From positions 496,001-560,000 of the forward strand of contig NZ_WPIN01000004.1 in assembly GCF_009754945.1 (NCBI RefSeq): DNA of 64,000 bases, read 5' to 3'. Made by a program: the position numbers and the translations under genes. This DNA is from Spirosoma arboris. Its GTDB lineage: Bacteria > Bacteroidota > Bacteroidia > Cytophagales > Spirosomataceae. The notes under the pieces were generated by a model. It searched no databases, had not been told where the DNA came from, and saw only the letters and a list, made by a program, of their open reading frames with translations. Each line of letters starts with the position of its first letter. The stretch's first letter is position 1. Shown piece after piece: positions 53,641-62,269 of this stretch.

Positions 53641-54696
53641 ATGAAATACAACCCGCTTGGAAACACCGGTGTATTAGTCTCCGAAATCTGCCTTGGTACC
53701 ATGACCTTCGGCGGTAATGGCTACTGGAAAGCTATGGGCGAGCTTCAGCAAAATGCCGTTAACGATATTGTTAAAGCTGCTCTGGATAGTGGAATCAACT
53801 TCATTGATACAGCCAATGTATATTCATTTGGTGAGTCAGAACGCTTGCTAGGACAGGCGCTGAAATCGCTTGGCCTGTCGCGCGATGAACTGGTGATCGC
53901 TACTAAAGTTCGTGGGCGCATGGGCGAAGGCAAAAATCAGGTCGGCTTAGGTCGCCTGCAAATTATGCAGCAGATAGAAGGCAGTCTGAAACGCCTTCAA
54001 ATGGATCACGTTGATCTTTACCAGATTCATGGATTTGATCCAATAACGCCCCTGGAGGAAACGATGCGGGGACTGGAAGATGTGGTCAGGAGTGGTAAAG
54101 TGCGCTATATTGGTTGTTCAAATTTAGCCGCCTGGCAGGTGATGAAGGCCAATGGCATTGCCGAGAAAAATGGCTGGACGAAATTTGTATCGACCCAGAA
54201 TTACTACTCTATTGCTGGTCGTGACCTCGAAAATGAAATCGTACCCATGGTACAGGATCAACAGATGGCTATTCTACCCTGGAGCCCACTGGCAGGTGGT
54301 TTCTTATCGGGTAAATACACTCGCGACAATAAACCAGAAGGCGATTCACGTCGGCTTGCATTCGATTTTCCACCTGTTAATCAAGAACGGGCCTACGACA
54401 TCATCGAGGTGATGCAATCAATTGCCGAAGCACATGGTGTTTCGGTGGCACGTATTGCGCTGGCCTGGGTGCTGGCCAAACCAGGGGTAACAAGCGTTAT
54501 TATTGGTGCAAAAAACACCGATCAGCTTGCTGATAATATTAAAGCCGTTGAAGTAAGTCTGACGACTGAGCAACTTAATCAACTTGATGAGATAAGTGCT
54601 ACTACGAAGCCGTATCCACAGTGGATGATTCAGCGGCAGAGCAGCGATCGGCTCGGGGCTTATAATTTTTCTCCTAGCCCGACTGTGGTGAAGTAA
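53641..54696 (+). CDS. Aldo/keto reductase
   Basis: A 351-residue NADPH-dependent TIM barrel oxidoreductase. MKYNPLGNTGVLVSEICLGTM is the typical N-terminus, FIDTANVYSFGESERLLG holds the catalytic Asp and Tyr, VIATKVRGRMG the Lys, and LYQIHGFDP the His. The length and the LPWSPLAGG segment fit the YajO/Tas-like group. It lies 79 nt after the SDR gene and is closed by a 14-bp hairpin. Confidence 0.9.
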   Translation: MKYNPLGNTGVLVSEICLGTMTFGGNGYWKAMGELQQNAVNDIVKAALDSGINFIDTANVYSFGESERLLGQALKSLGLSRDELVIATKVRGRMGEGKNQVGLGRLQIMQQIEGSLKRLQMDHVDLYQIHGFDPITPLEETMRGLEDVVRSGKVRYIGCSNLAAWQVMKANGIAEKNGWTKFVSTQNYYSIAGRDLENEIVPMVQDQQMAILPWSPLAGGFLSGKYTRDNKPEGDSRRLAFDFPPVNQERAYDIIEVMQSIAEAHGVSVARIALAWVLAKPGVTSVIIGAKNTDQLADNIKAVEVSLTTEQLNQLDEISATTKPYPQWMIQRQSSDRLGAYNFSPSPTVVK

Positions 54697-54705
54697 GCCT
54701 AAAAG

Positions 54706-54738
54706 ATAGCCAGTAGATAACACGTATCTACTGGCTAT
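54706..54738 (+). terminator. Hairpin after the AKR gene
   Basis: A perfect 14-bp stem (54706-54719 with 54725-54738) with a 5-nt loop, followed by TCTATT, which is a weak T tract. A terminator is likely but not certain. Confidence 0.65.
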
Positions 54739-54810
54739 TCTATTGGTTACTGTTTGCAAATTCGGCCTCATCTACCGTATTTTGTGCGTATAAATTAAGA
54801 CCCCTTTACA

Positions 54811-55194
54811 ATGAATTTTCCCGCAGAACTAAGTTATACGGAGGATCACGAGTGGATTCGGATAGAAGATGACGGTACAGCAGTAATTGGCATTACTGAA
54901 TTCGCACAGAATGAATTGGGCGATATTATTTTCATCGACGTCAATACGGTAGGCCAATCACTCGGAAAAGGGGAAGTTTTTGGTGCCGTTGAGGCTGTTA
55001 AAACGGTGTCGGATTTGTTTTTGCCAATTGAAGGAGAAGTTCTTGAACTGAACCCGGCTATTGAGAAAAGTCCCGAATTGTTGAATAGTGATCCATATGG
55101 TGAAGGCTGGATTATTCGTTTGAAACCTGCCGATGCAGGAGAGAAAGACGGATTACTAACTGCCGATGCCTACCGGGAATTGGTAGGTGCCTGA
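54811..55194 (+). CDS. gcvH: Glycine cleavage system H protein
   Basis: A 127-residue lipoyl carrier of the glycine cleavage complex. [19 protein letters not shown] is the family start and the lipoylated lysine is Lys64 in [21 protein letters not shown] comes near the end. In Bacteroidota gcvH is often close to sprA and a VanZ gene; here the three are kept in order but spread out by other genes. The other gcv genes are not in the window. Confidence 0.95.
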   Translation: MNFPAELSYTEDHEWIRIEDDGTAVIGITEFAQNELGDIIFIDVNTVGQSLGKGEVFGAVEAVKTVSDLFLPIEGEVLELNPAIEKSPELLNSDPYGEGWIIRLKPADAGEKDGLLTADAYRELVGA

Positions 55195-55214
55195 TCCACT
55201 GAATAGACTAGTAG

Positions 55215-55239
55215 AAGGCTCCGAAAGGGGCCTTTTTTT
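55215..55239 (+). terminator. Rho-independent terminator after gcvH
   Basis: An 8-bp G/C-rich stem (55215-55222 with 55227-55234, one G-U pair), a GAAA tetraloop and a run of T. Confidence 0.85.
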
Positions 55240-55293
55240 AGATAATTACTTCACTTGCGGCCCTCTGCTCAAAAATTTGGAGGGTAATTTCCT

Positions 55294-56601
55294 ATGCAAT
55301 TTCTAATCCGTTCTGCCCGTGTTGTTGATACTGCTTCGTCATGGAATGGGCAGGTGGTTGATATTCTGGTTGAAAACGGCCTGATTCGTCAGATTGGCGA
55401 AAAGCTGCCTGTCAATGCCGACAATGTGGTCATCGAGTCGGATAACTTGCATGTATCACTCGGTTGGGTCGATATGCGTGTATTAGCGCAGGACCCTGGC
55501 TATGAACATAAAGAAGACCTGACCAGCGTTTGCAAAGCCGCTGCTGCCGGTGGTTTTACCGACATTGCGGTATTGCCTAATACACAGCCGGTTATAGACG
55601 ATAAGGGAACGCTTGGCTATATCCGGCGTATGGCCGAAGGGCAGCCTGTAAATGTTCATGTCATTGCTGCCATAACGAAAAAAACAGCCGGTGAGGACTT
55701 TACTGAAATGCTTGACCTGCATCATGCGGGGGCTGTAGCATTTTCTGATGGGACTCATCCACTACAGAATCCTGATTTATTGCTCAAAACGCTACAGTAT
55801 CTACAACCTATTAATGGGTTGCTTATGAATCGGCCGGAAGAGCAGCTGCTGACTCGATTTGGCCAAATGCATGAAGGGATTCAAAGTACATTGCTCGGTT
55901 TGAAGGGCATGCCCGCATTGGCCGAAGAATTGATCGTAGAACGCGATTTGCGATTGCTGGATTATGTGGTGAGTGAAGAGCAGGGGGCAGGGGGCGCGGG
56001 GCAGGGTATTACACAGTCTGCATTACATTTTTCGACCATTTCTACTGCTCGTTCGGTGGAGTTGATTCGGCAAGCGAAGGCGCAAGGATTACCTATAAGT
56101 TGTGATGTGGCGGCTCATCAACTTGTTTTCGATGATTCGGCCTTGTCGGGTTTTGATACAAATTTGAAAGTAAATCCTCCCTTCCGATCAACGGCCGATG
56201 TATCAGCTCTTTGGGCGGGTTTAGCCGATGGTACAATTGACGCAATCGTATCTGATCATTCGCCCCAGGATGCTGAAAGCAAAAACCTGGAGTTTGATCA
56301 GGCTGAGTTTGGTATTATCGGTCTGGAAACCGTCTTTGCTGCCCTTATAACACACAATCAAAATCTGTCGTTGTCGCAACTGATTGACAAACTAACGACC
56401 CGACCCCGGCAAGTTCTACGGCTCCCTAACATCAGTATTGCCGAAGGGCAGTCGGCCTGTCTGACACTATTTGATCCAACTGGCACGTGGCATTACGAAC
56501 GTACGTTCTCTAAATCGAAAAACTCTCCGTTTCTGGGTCATTCATTCACAGGGCGCGTTGTCGGAACCATACATCACGGCCAATTTAAGCCTACTAAATG
56601 A
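55294..56601 (+). CDS. Dihydroorotase-like protein, probably non-catalytic
   Basis: A 435-residue amidohydrolase of the dihydroorotase family. The usual DxHxHxR metal motif is replaced: at Asp60-Met61-Arg62-Val63-Leu64-Ala65-Gln66 both histidines (Arg62, Leu64) and the substrate arginine (Gln66) are lost, although the flanks (DPGYEHKED, AAAAGGFTDIAVLPNTQP) are well kept. The late motif reads SDHSPQD where SDHAPH is usual. It therefore probably has no dihydroorotase activity. Such PyrC-like proteins can be structural partners of aspartate transcarbamoylase, as PyrC' in Pseudomonas. Stop overlaps the start of the first DUF4199 gene (ATGA). An active PyrC should be elsewhere in the genome. Confidence 0.85.
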   Translation: MQFLIRSARVVDTASSWNGQVVDILVENGLIRQIGEKLPVNADNVVIESDNLHVSLGWVDMRVLAQDPGYEHKEDLTSVCKAAAAGGFTDIAVLPNTQPVIDDKGTLGYIRRMAEGQPVNVHVIAAITKKTAGEDFTEMLDLHHAGAVAFSDGTHPLQNPDLLLKTLQYLQPINGLLMNRPEEQLLTRFGQMHEGIQSTLLGLKGMPALAEELIVERDLRLLDYVVSEEQGAGGAGQGITQSALHFSTISTARSVELIRQAKAQGLPISCDVAAHQLVFDDSALSGFDTNLKVNPPFRSTADVSALWAGLADGTIDAIVSDHSPQDAESKNLEFDQAEFGIIGLETVFAALITHNQNLSLSQLIDKLTTRPRQVLRLPNISIAEGQSACLTLFDPTGTWHYERTFSKSKNSPFLGHSFTGRVVGTIHHGQFKPTK

Positions 56602-57149
56602 AAAGTATTCTGAATTATTTTGGGCATCCGTTGCTGAAGATTCCGCTTCTGGCCGGCTTGCTGACGGGTGTTTTATGCTTCCTGTATTTTCTGGCACTAT
56701 ACGCCATTGGTGTGCCTCCTTTGGGGAATATTCGGGTGCTGGATTTCGGTATTCACATCATTGTCATGATCGCCACAGTCTGGTATTATCGGAAATATAT
56801 TGGTCATGGTCGGCTGCATTTGTGGGAGGGATTAACCATTGGTTATGTGCTCAATACAGTGGCCGCCTTAGTAACAGGCTGGCTGATTTACCTGTTCGTC
56901 ACTCAAGTTGATACGGGCGTGTTTGCAGAATATATTGTTAATTCTAAAAAGCTCCTTCTGGACGGCAAAAAACAACTCACAGATCAGTTTGGGCCAGAAA
57001 CGTTTGCCGAGCAATGGAATAAAGTCATTACTATGCAGCCTTCTGTACTGCTTCCCGATGAGTTGACCAAAAAAACAGCATTAGCTGTACTGCCTGTACT
57101 CATTATTTCACTTATTTTCCGCAAGCAGGACTACAGCGTTTTGCAATAA
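56598..57149 (+). CDS. DUF4199 membrane protein
   Basis: A 183-residue protein with about four membrane segments (residues 12-36, 45-64, 74-100 and 153-172) and a cytoplasmic or periplasmic middle part (KKLLLDGKKQLTDQFGPETF). Pattern and size fit DUF4199, a Bacteroidota membrane family of unknown function. It overlaps the dihydroorotase-like gene by 4 nt and is followed by a second DUF4199 gene after 25 nt. Confidence 0.8.
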   Translation: MKSILNYFGHPLLKIPLLAGLLTGVLCFLYFLALYAIGVPPLGNIRVLDFGIHIIVMIATVWYYRKYIGHGRLHLWEGLTIGYVLNTVAALVTGWLIYLFVTQVDTGVFAEYIVNSKKLLLDGKKQLTDQFGPETFAEQWNKVITMQPSVLLPDELTKKTALAVLPVLIISLIFRKQDYSVLQ

Positions 57150-57174
57150 TGTGTCCGACTACTAACCTGCTATC

Positions 57175-57696
57175 ATGAACAACCAGACCTCCACCGCCCG
57201 CGTTGCCCTAAAATGGGGGTTGATAACCGGCATAACCTTAGTTGTGTATTCGATCATTCTGTATACGCTCGATCAAACGACTAACCGTTCACTTAGCCTC
57301 GTTATTTATGGTATTCTGATTGCTGGTCTAGTGTTGGGGATGCGCGACTACCGTACTGCCAACGGTGGGTACATGAGTTATGGGGAGGGGATGAGCCTGG
57401 GTACTCTGCTCGCAGCAATTGCTGGATTTCTTTCGTCGCTGTTCAACGTTTTTTATACTCAGATTATTGACCCTGGTTTTCAGGAGCGCCTGACCGAACA
57501 AGTTCGCTCGCAAATGGAGGAGCAGGGGAAATTGTCAGATGAGCAGATTGACCAGGCTATCGAGGTGATGCAGAAATTTCAAAGCCCAGGTATAACCTTT
57601 GCCGTTGGTATCTTTATGACCATTCTGATTGGTGTTATTTTCTCACTGATTATAGCGGCTTTCATACGTAGGAACAAAGACAATCCGTTTGAATAG
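57175..57696 (+). CDS. DUF4199 membrane protein (second copy)
   Basis: A 173-residue protein with the same plan as its upstream neighbour: paired N-terminal membrane helices, MSYGEGMSLGTLLAAIAGFL, which is the best-kept DUF4199 block, an acidic amphipathic loop (EQVRSQMEEQGKLSDEQIDQ) and a last helix (FMTILIGVIFSLIIAAF). It is diverged from the first copy, so an old duplication is likely. Function is unknown. A short-unit palindrome follows. Confidence 0.82.
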   Translation: MNNQTSTARVALKWGLITGITLVVYSIILYTLDQTTNRSLSLVIYGILIAGLVLGMRDYRTANGGYMSYGEGMSLGTLLAAIAGFLSSLFNVFYTQIIDPGFQERLTEQVRSQMEEQGKLSDEQIDQAIEVMQKFQSPGITFAVGIFMTILIGVIFSLIIAAFIRRNKDNPFE

Positions 57697-57699
57697 GGT

Positions 57700-57825
57700 A
57701 ATTAGTGGAGTGAGTGAATTTAGTGGAGTAAGTGAAGTGAGTGGAATAGGTTAAGTATCGACTCCACTTACTCAACCCACTTAACCTACTCCACTAAATT
57801 CACCAACTTCCACTTCACTACTCAC
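57700..57825. repeat. Long imperfect palindrome of AGTGGAGTA-type units
   Basis: Arms about 57700-57760 and 57769-57825 are imperfect reverse complements sharing GTGAATTTAGTGGAGTA. Each arm is a series of degenerate 8-9 nt units (AGTGGAGTA, AGTGAAGTG, AGTGGAATA). It covers the whole gap before gldF and uses the same unit type as the repeat at 1469-1540. The right arm ends 7 nt before the gldF GTG start and may hide its ribosome binding site. Confidence 0.85.
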
Positions 57826-57831
57826 AAAAAA

Positions 57832-58557
57832 GTGCTGCCTATTTTTCGTAAAGAAATTAACCAATTCTTCTCGTCGCCCATCGCCTATATCATTATGGGT
57901 GTGTTCCTGACAGCCATGGGGTTGCTACTTTGGGTGTTTCCAGACACAAGTTTACTCGAAAATGGATACGCCGACATGGGTACGTTCTTCAATCTGACAC
58001 CCTATCTATTGCTATTTCTGGTACCCGCCATCACCATGCGCGCTCTTGCCGATGAAGTGCGTTCAGGGACGCTCGAATGGTTATTAACCAAGCCCGTTAG
58101 TGGCTGGGGAATTGTGGTCGGGAAATTTCTGGCGAGTTGGCTACTTGTGATCATAACCTTACTGCCTACGCTGGTCTATTATTTCACGCTCTATAAACTT
58201 GGCTCACCAGTTGGCAATATCGACTCGGCAGGTGTATTTGGATCATACTTTGGGCTTCTCCTGTTGGCGGGTGTGTTTGTAGCAGTTGGTATATGGGCGT
58301 CCTCGTTCAATGACAATCAGGTAGTTGCCTTTGTGCTGGGTGCATTTTTTTGCTTTCTACTATATATCGGCCTTAGTGCCCTGGCTGGACTATCCGCCTT
58401 GGGTGGGTTATCGTATTATCTATCTCTACTGGCGCTTGATGAACAATATCGAGCCTTGGGTAAAGGAGTGATCGATAGCCGAAATGTAATTTATTTGTTT
58501 AGCTTGCTTATTCTCTTCCTTTTTTTGACAACCAACCGATTGAAATCAACTGTATGA
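57832..58557 (+). CDS. gldF: GldF-type ABC transporter permease
   Basis: A 241-residue ABC-2 permease with six membrane helices. The N-terminus LPIFRKEINQFFSSPIAYII and EVRSGTLEWLLTKPVSGWGIVVGKF are typical of GldF, the permease of the GldAFG complex tied to gliding in Bacteroidota. Start is GTG at 57832. GldG, which is usually the next gene, is missing here; a VanZ-like gene overlaps instead. The gene could thus be GldF with an unlinked partner or a related permease. Confidence 0.82.
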   Translation: MLPIFRKEINQFFSSPIAYIIMGVFLTAMGLLLWVFPDTSLLENGYADMGTFFNLTPYLLLFLVPAITMRALADEVRSGTLEWLLTKPVSGWGIVVGKFLASWLLVIITLLPTLVYYFTLYKLGSPVGNIDSAGVFGSYFGLLLLAGVFVAVGIWASSFNDNQVVAFVLGAFFCFLLYIGLSALAGLSALGGLSYYLSLLALDEQYRALGKGVIDSRNVIYLFSLLILFLFLTTNRLKSTV

Positions 58558-58907
58558 GAATTCCCCCCATTGTGTTTCGCTGGCTAGCTATCATCTGGAC
58601 CATTATTATGTTGATCGGCTGCCTTACTCCCCACGCTGATTTGCCGGGTGAATTAGTGGAATTTAATGATAAAATTCTGCACGCGGTCATTTTTGCTCCA
58701 TTTGCCATTTTGTGGATACTGGCAGGATTTAGACTGGACTATGTGTTGATCGCGGGTATTTTATTTGGCGGACTTATTGAAGGGTTACAGTATATATTAC
58801 CAATTAATCGCACTGCTGACTGGATTGATTTAGCTGCCGACGGCTTGGGAACTCTTATTGGTGTAGGGTTGGCCTGGGTCGTTCAGAAAACGAAGATTAT
58901 AGCTTGA
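58554..58907 (+). CDS. VanZ-like membrane protein
   Basis: A 117-residue protein with four membrane segments. FNDKILHAVIFAPFAILWIL and EGLQYILPINRTADWIDLAADGLGTLIGV are the VanZ-family core (D-K-x-x-H and E-x-x-Q, R-x-x-D-x-x-D). Function in these bacteria is unknown. It overlaps gldF by 4 nt (ATGA). Confidence 0.88.
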   Translation: MRIPPIVFRWLAIIWTIIMLIGCLTPHADLPGELVEFNDKILHAVIFAPFAILWILAGFRLDYVLIAGILFGGLIEGLQYILPINRTADWIDLAADGLGTLIGVGLAWVVQKTKIIA

Positions 58908-59079
58908 CCAAATCGACTTGTCTGTTCAGGTTATGTCTATGAATGCCTTGGAATCTACAGATTGTAGAGAATAATACGCCGAAGAATAGTTTAAAATAGG
59001 GTTAACTAAATTCTAATCGGGCAGTCGAAGGAGGGTACAAAAAAAATCGCCAAATTGACCGCTCAAATCATTGATTGTT

Positions 59080-59976
59080 ATGCATATTGGATTCATAGGC
59101 TTAGGCAAGATGGGGTTTAACCTCGTCAGTAACTTAGTAAAGCATGGCCACTCCGTTGTGGGTTACGATATTAATCCGGCTCTGGTAGAAGGCGTTAAGA
59201 GTGAAGGTGCCCAAGGTGCTAACACCTTACCCGAACTTTATAATGCGTTGCCCGAGAAACGTGTTCTGTGGCTGATGATTCCGGCTGGGCCATTGGTCGA
59301 TACGGTTATTGAACAATTGCTAACCGTAATGCAGCCCGGTGATGTCGTTATTGATGGGGGCAATTCTCATTATAAGGATTCCCTCCGGCGGCATGACTAT
59401 CTGAAACAGAAAGGCATTGGCTTCTTGGATTGTGGTACCAGCGGAGGAATTAGCGGGGCGCTGAATGGTGCCTGCACCATGGTTGGTGGCGATCCCGACG
59501 TAATTGAGCCCTTACACGGTGTTTTTCAGGATATTTCGGTTGAAGATGGCTATCTCTATACAGGCCCTGCCGGGAGCGGTCACTTTACTAAAATGGTACA
59601 CAATGGGATTGAGTATGGTATGATGCAATCCATTGCTGAGGGATTTGAAGTACTGGAAAAAAGCCAGTTTCCGTTCGACTTTGAGGCAGTTGCCAAAATG
59701 TGGAGTCATGGCTCGGTTATTCGCGGCTGGCTGATGGAACTGACCGAGCATGCGTTCAGTAAAGATCCTAAACTGGATGCTATTAAGGGAAGAATGTTTT
59801 CATCAGGCGAAGGTAGATGGACACTCGAAGCAGCTCTCGATCTGGGTGTACCAACCCCTGTAATTGCCCTATCGTTATTGACACGCTATCGCTCGTTACA
59901 GGATGATACATTCACTGGCAAAGTAGTAGCCGCTCTGCGTAATGAGTTTGGCGGACATGCTGTTGAGAAAAAATAA
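59080..59976 (+). CDS. gnd: Decarboxylating 6-phosphogluconate dehydrogenase, short form
   Basis: A protein of about 298 residues of the short Gnd (YqeC/GntZ-like) type. The NAD(P) loop GLGKMG is at residues 7-12, DGGNSHYKDS and CGTSGGISGA are substrate-binding blocks, and GHFTKMVHNGIEYG carries the catalytic lysine. It makes ribulose 5-phosphate and CO2 from 6-phosphogluconate. Start at ATG 59080; an earlier non-ATG start at 59071 is less likely. No zwf or pgl gene is adjacent. Confidence 0.9.
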   Translation: MHIGFIGLGKMGFNLVSNLVKHGHSVVGYDINPALVEGVKSEGAQGANTLPELYNALPEKRVLWLMIPAGPLVDTVIEQLLTVMQPGDVVIDGGNSHYKDSLRRHDYLKQKGIGFLDCGTSGGISGALNGACTMVGGDPDVIEPLHGVFQDISVEDGYLYTGPAGSGHFTKMVHNGIEYGMMQSIAEGFEVLEKSQFPFDFEAVAKMWSHGSVIRGWLMELTEHAFSKDPKLDAIKGRMFSSGEGRWTLEAALDLGVPTPVIALSLLTRYRSLQDDTFTGKVVAALRNEFGGHAVEKK

Positions 59977-60040
59977 AATTCGTCCTAACGCGAAATAATT
60001 AAATCCAGTTCCAGTTTTTTTCGTTAGTATTACACAAAGG

Positions 60041-60093
60041 TTCGGGTCGTTTCAATTTCGCTATGAACGATAATTGAAGCGACCCGAATTTTT
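60041..60093 (+). terminator. Terminator after gnd
   Basis: A 17-bp stem (60041-60057 with 60072-60088, one G-U pair), a 14-nt loop and a TTTTT tail. Confidence 0.88.
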
Positions 60094-60125
60094 GTGTATA
60101 TACCTTTAACCACCGTATCTGTTGC

Positions 60126-61211
60126 ATGAAGTCATTGAGCACTATCCACGATCCCACATTCACGGGTGGGAATTATAATCGGCTGGATCGCTTTTTTCTC
60201 CAGTTTATTAAAGATGAGCGCGATTTGCCCTTTATTTATCTTATCATCCGCATTTGTCTGACGCTCATTCCACTCAGTGTACTCTTATTTATGCCCTTCC
60301 TGACAGGTTGGGCCTGGTGGGCAGTTGCAGCACTGCACTTCGTCTTTAGTAATCTGGGCATCAAAGGTCCTTTCGGACTGATGCTTCACTGCACAATTCA
60401 CCGGCAGTTTTTTAAGTCAGAATATGACTGGATGAACAAGTTTCTGCCCTGGGTACTCGCCCCGTTTTTCGGCCATACACCCGAGACCTATTACAGTCAT
60501 CACATTGGCATGCACCATCCTGAGAATAATCTCGAAGACGATGATAGCAGCACCATGACATTTCAACGTGACAGCTTTCGGAGCTTTCTGGCTTATTTCG
60601 GTCGCTTTTTCGTAGTTGGTGTCCGTAACATGCTGACGTATTTGCGGCAGAAAAACCGCCCTAAACTGGCTACCCGCGCCCTAACAGGAGAAGTCGTATT
60701 TGGAATTGTCTGTCTCGGACTATGTTTTATAAACTGGCGTGCTACGGTATTGGTATTCTTGTTGCCACTTGTTGTTTACCGGTTTATTGCGATGCTGGGT
60801 AACTGGACACAACACTCATTTGTGGACTTTGAAGATCCAGGTAATGCTTATAAAAACAGCATTACGTGCATTAACATACGGTATAACAGAAAATGTTGGA
60901 ATGATGGTTATCATATCAGCCATCACATTCGACCCGCTATGCATTGGAGCGAACACCCAACTTTTTTCCTGAAAACCGTCAATAAATACGCACAAAATCA
61001 GGCAGTTGTTTTCGATGGAATCGATTTTGGGCAAGTGTTTTTTCTCCTCATGTTTAAGCGATACGATGTATTAGCTCGGAACATGGTCAACATAAATGGT
61101 GCTTTTGCTGATGATAAGGAAGCCATTGCACTGCTACGTCGACGCACGCAACGAATTCCAATGAGCCCAGTTGTTAAAACTGTTCCACAAGCAGCGGCAA
61201 TAGCTGCCTAA
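60126..61211 (+). CDS. Membrane fatty acid desaturase-type protein
   Basis: A 361-residue membrane protein with about four to six helices and three histidine boxes: His88/His92 (LHCTIHRQF), His125-His126 and His130-His131 (SHHIGMHHPENN), and a last box with His-x-x-His-His (YHISHHIRPAMHW). These bind the di-iron centre of fatty acid desaturases and hydroxylases. It would act on membrane lipids or a sphingolipid precursor. It is monocistronic and followed by a 20-bp hairpin. Confidence 0.87.
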   Translation: MKSLSTIHDPTFTGGNYNRLDRFFLQFIKDERDLPFIYLIIRICLTLIPLSVLLFMPFLTGWAWWAVAALHFVFSNLGIKGPFGLMLHCTIHRQFFKSEYDWMNKFLPWVLAPFFGHTPETYYSHHIGMHHPENNLEDDDSSTMTFQRDSFRSFLAYFGRFFVVGVRNMLTYLRQKNRPKLATRALTGEVVFGIVCLGLCFINWRATVLVFLLPLVVYRFIAMLGNWTQHSFVDFEDPGNAYKNSITCINIRYNRKCWNDGYHISHHIRPAMHWSEHPTFFLKTVNKYAQNQAVVFDGIDFGQVFFLLMFKRYDVLARNMVNINGAFADDKEAIALLRRRTQRIPMSPVVKTVPQAAAIAA

Positions 61212-61220
61212 ATCTTCCTG

Positions 61221-61264
61221 GTATAAACAGATGGGACGTTCTGTAACGTCCCATCTGTTTATAC
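61221..61264. terminator. Perfect 20-bp hairpin between convergent genes
   Basis: Arms 61221-61240 and 61245-61264 are exact reverse complements with a CTGT loop. It lies between the stops of the desaturase and the minus-strand nuclease gene and can end both transcripts, although no long T run follows. Confidence 0.8.
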
Positions 61265-62151
61265 TAACTATTCCCGCCGTCGATTTGCCTTTCAATAATC
61301 TGCTGAATGTCAACCGGTACGTTCGACAGAAAATCATAACCCGTTAGTGTTTCTAAAGCGTCTACACTGGTTAAATAAGCTCGCCAGGGTTTGTCTGCAG
61401 CAGTCTGATTATTGGGAATATTAACCGCAATGACGCGTGTATTGGCTGTAATCTGAAAGGAATTGTCGGTTTCGGTGGGCACTACAACGAGTATTTTCCA
61501 AAGGGTGGCTGGAACAGTTAGTTTTCCATTTGCTATTGTAGTTGCATAGCCGTTTTGTCCAGTGCCTCCAGTTCCGCTTACTCCAGCAATAATATAGACA
61601 TCATTTCCGTTGCTCATCAGTTGCCGTTCATAGTCTTCTAAACTTTTCCAGACCTCCCGATTATGCCTCGGGGCTTGTGGCACGATGTTGGATAGGATGA
61701 ACGTGGCTGCATTATCTTCGGGCGTTGAATCCCGATCATCGGATGGACATAGATGACCTCGGTCAAAACCAGTATTGGTATAATCGTTTGGACGGGCAGC
61801 ATACCAACCCGTGGGTAACGTTGGATCTGGTCGGAAATCTGTTGTTCGTTTGGCATCTCCTTTCCAGGATGGGCTTAAATGCCAGCTTACCCAGTTAGCA
61901 ATGCCTCGACTGCGATTATACGACAGCATATATTGTGGGCGGGTAATGGGGTAATTGTCTGGATCACTGATCGACGCTCGGCTCGGATTACCGAGGGCGA
62001 GGTTGTCAGTTCGGCTAAGATTGACAGGGGGAGTCTTTGCTGCTGGAACCGACGGTCGCGTTGTAAAACAACCAGTTAGAAGCACCCCCAGGCTGACCGT
62101 CAAAATAATAGTTTTGAACGGATGATGAAGTTGAATTGATTTTGCTGACAT
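61264..62151 (-). CDS. DNA/RNA non-specific endonuclease, lipoprotein
   Basis: A 295-residue nuclease of the NUC1/Serratia type. The lipoprotein signal is GVLLTGCFTTRP with Cys28. The catalytic DRGH block is at residues 130-133 (FDRGHLCPSDD), with Asn155 in SNIVPQAPRHNREVW as the metal ligand. The position in the envelope suggests degradation of external nucleic acid for phosphate or defence at the surface, with no sign of a specific partner or immunity gene. Confidence 0.9.
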   Translation of the reverse strand: MSAKSIQLHHPFKTIILTVSLGVLLTGCFTTRPSVPAAKTPPVNLSRTDNLALGNPSRASISDPDNYPITRPQYMLSYNRSRGIANWVSWHLSPSWKGDAKRTTDFRPDPTLPTGWYAARPNDYTNTGFDRGHLCPSDDRDSTPEDNAATFILSNIVPQAPRHNREVWKSLEDYERQLMSNGNDVYIIAGVSGTGGTGQNGYATTIANGKLTVPATLWKILVVVPTETDNSFQITANTRVIAVNIPNNQTAADKPWRAYLTSVDALETLTGYDFLSNVPVDIQQIIERQIDGGNS

Positions 62152-62269
62152 TCTTACGGAACTTTACGATCAATCCATAAATGTAGTAATTCTCGATGTA
62201 GCCTATTAGTAAATCTGACAAGAGAATTTGAGTAACCTAAAATAGAAGAATAGACGAGTATCTGCTGTT

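Noticed and set aside
61264..62151. The DNA/RNA endonuclease as a toxin of an antibacterial system
   Set aside because: It is a plain lipoprotein nuclease without a delivery domain or a neighbouring immunity gene.
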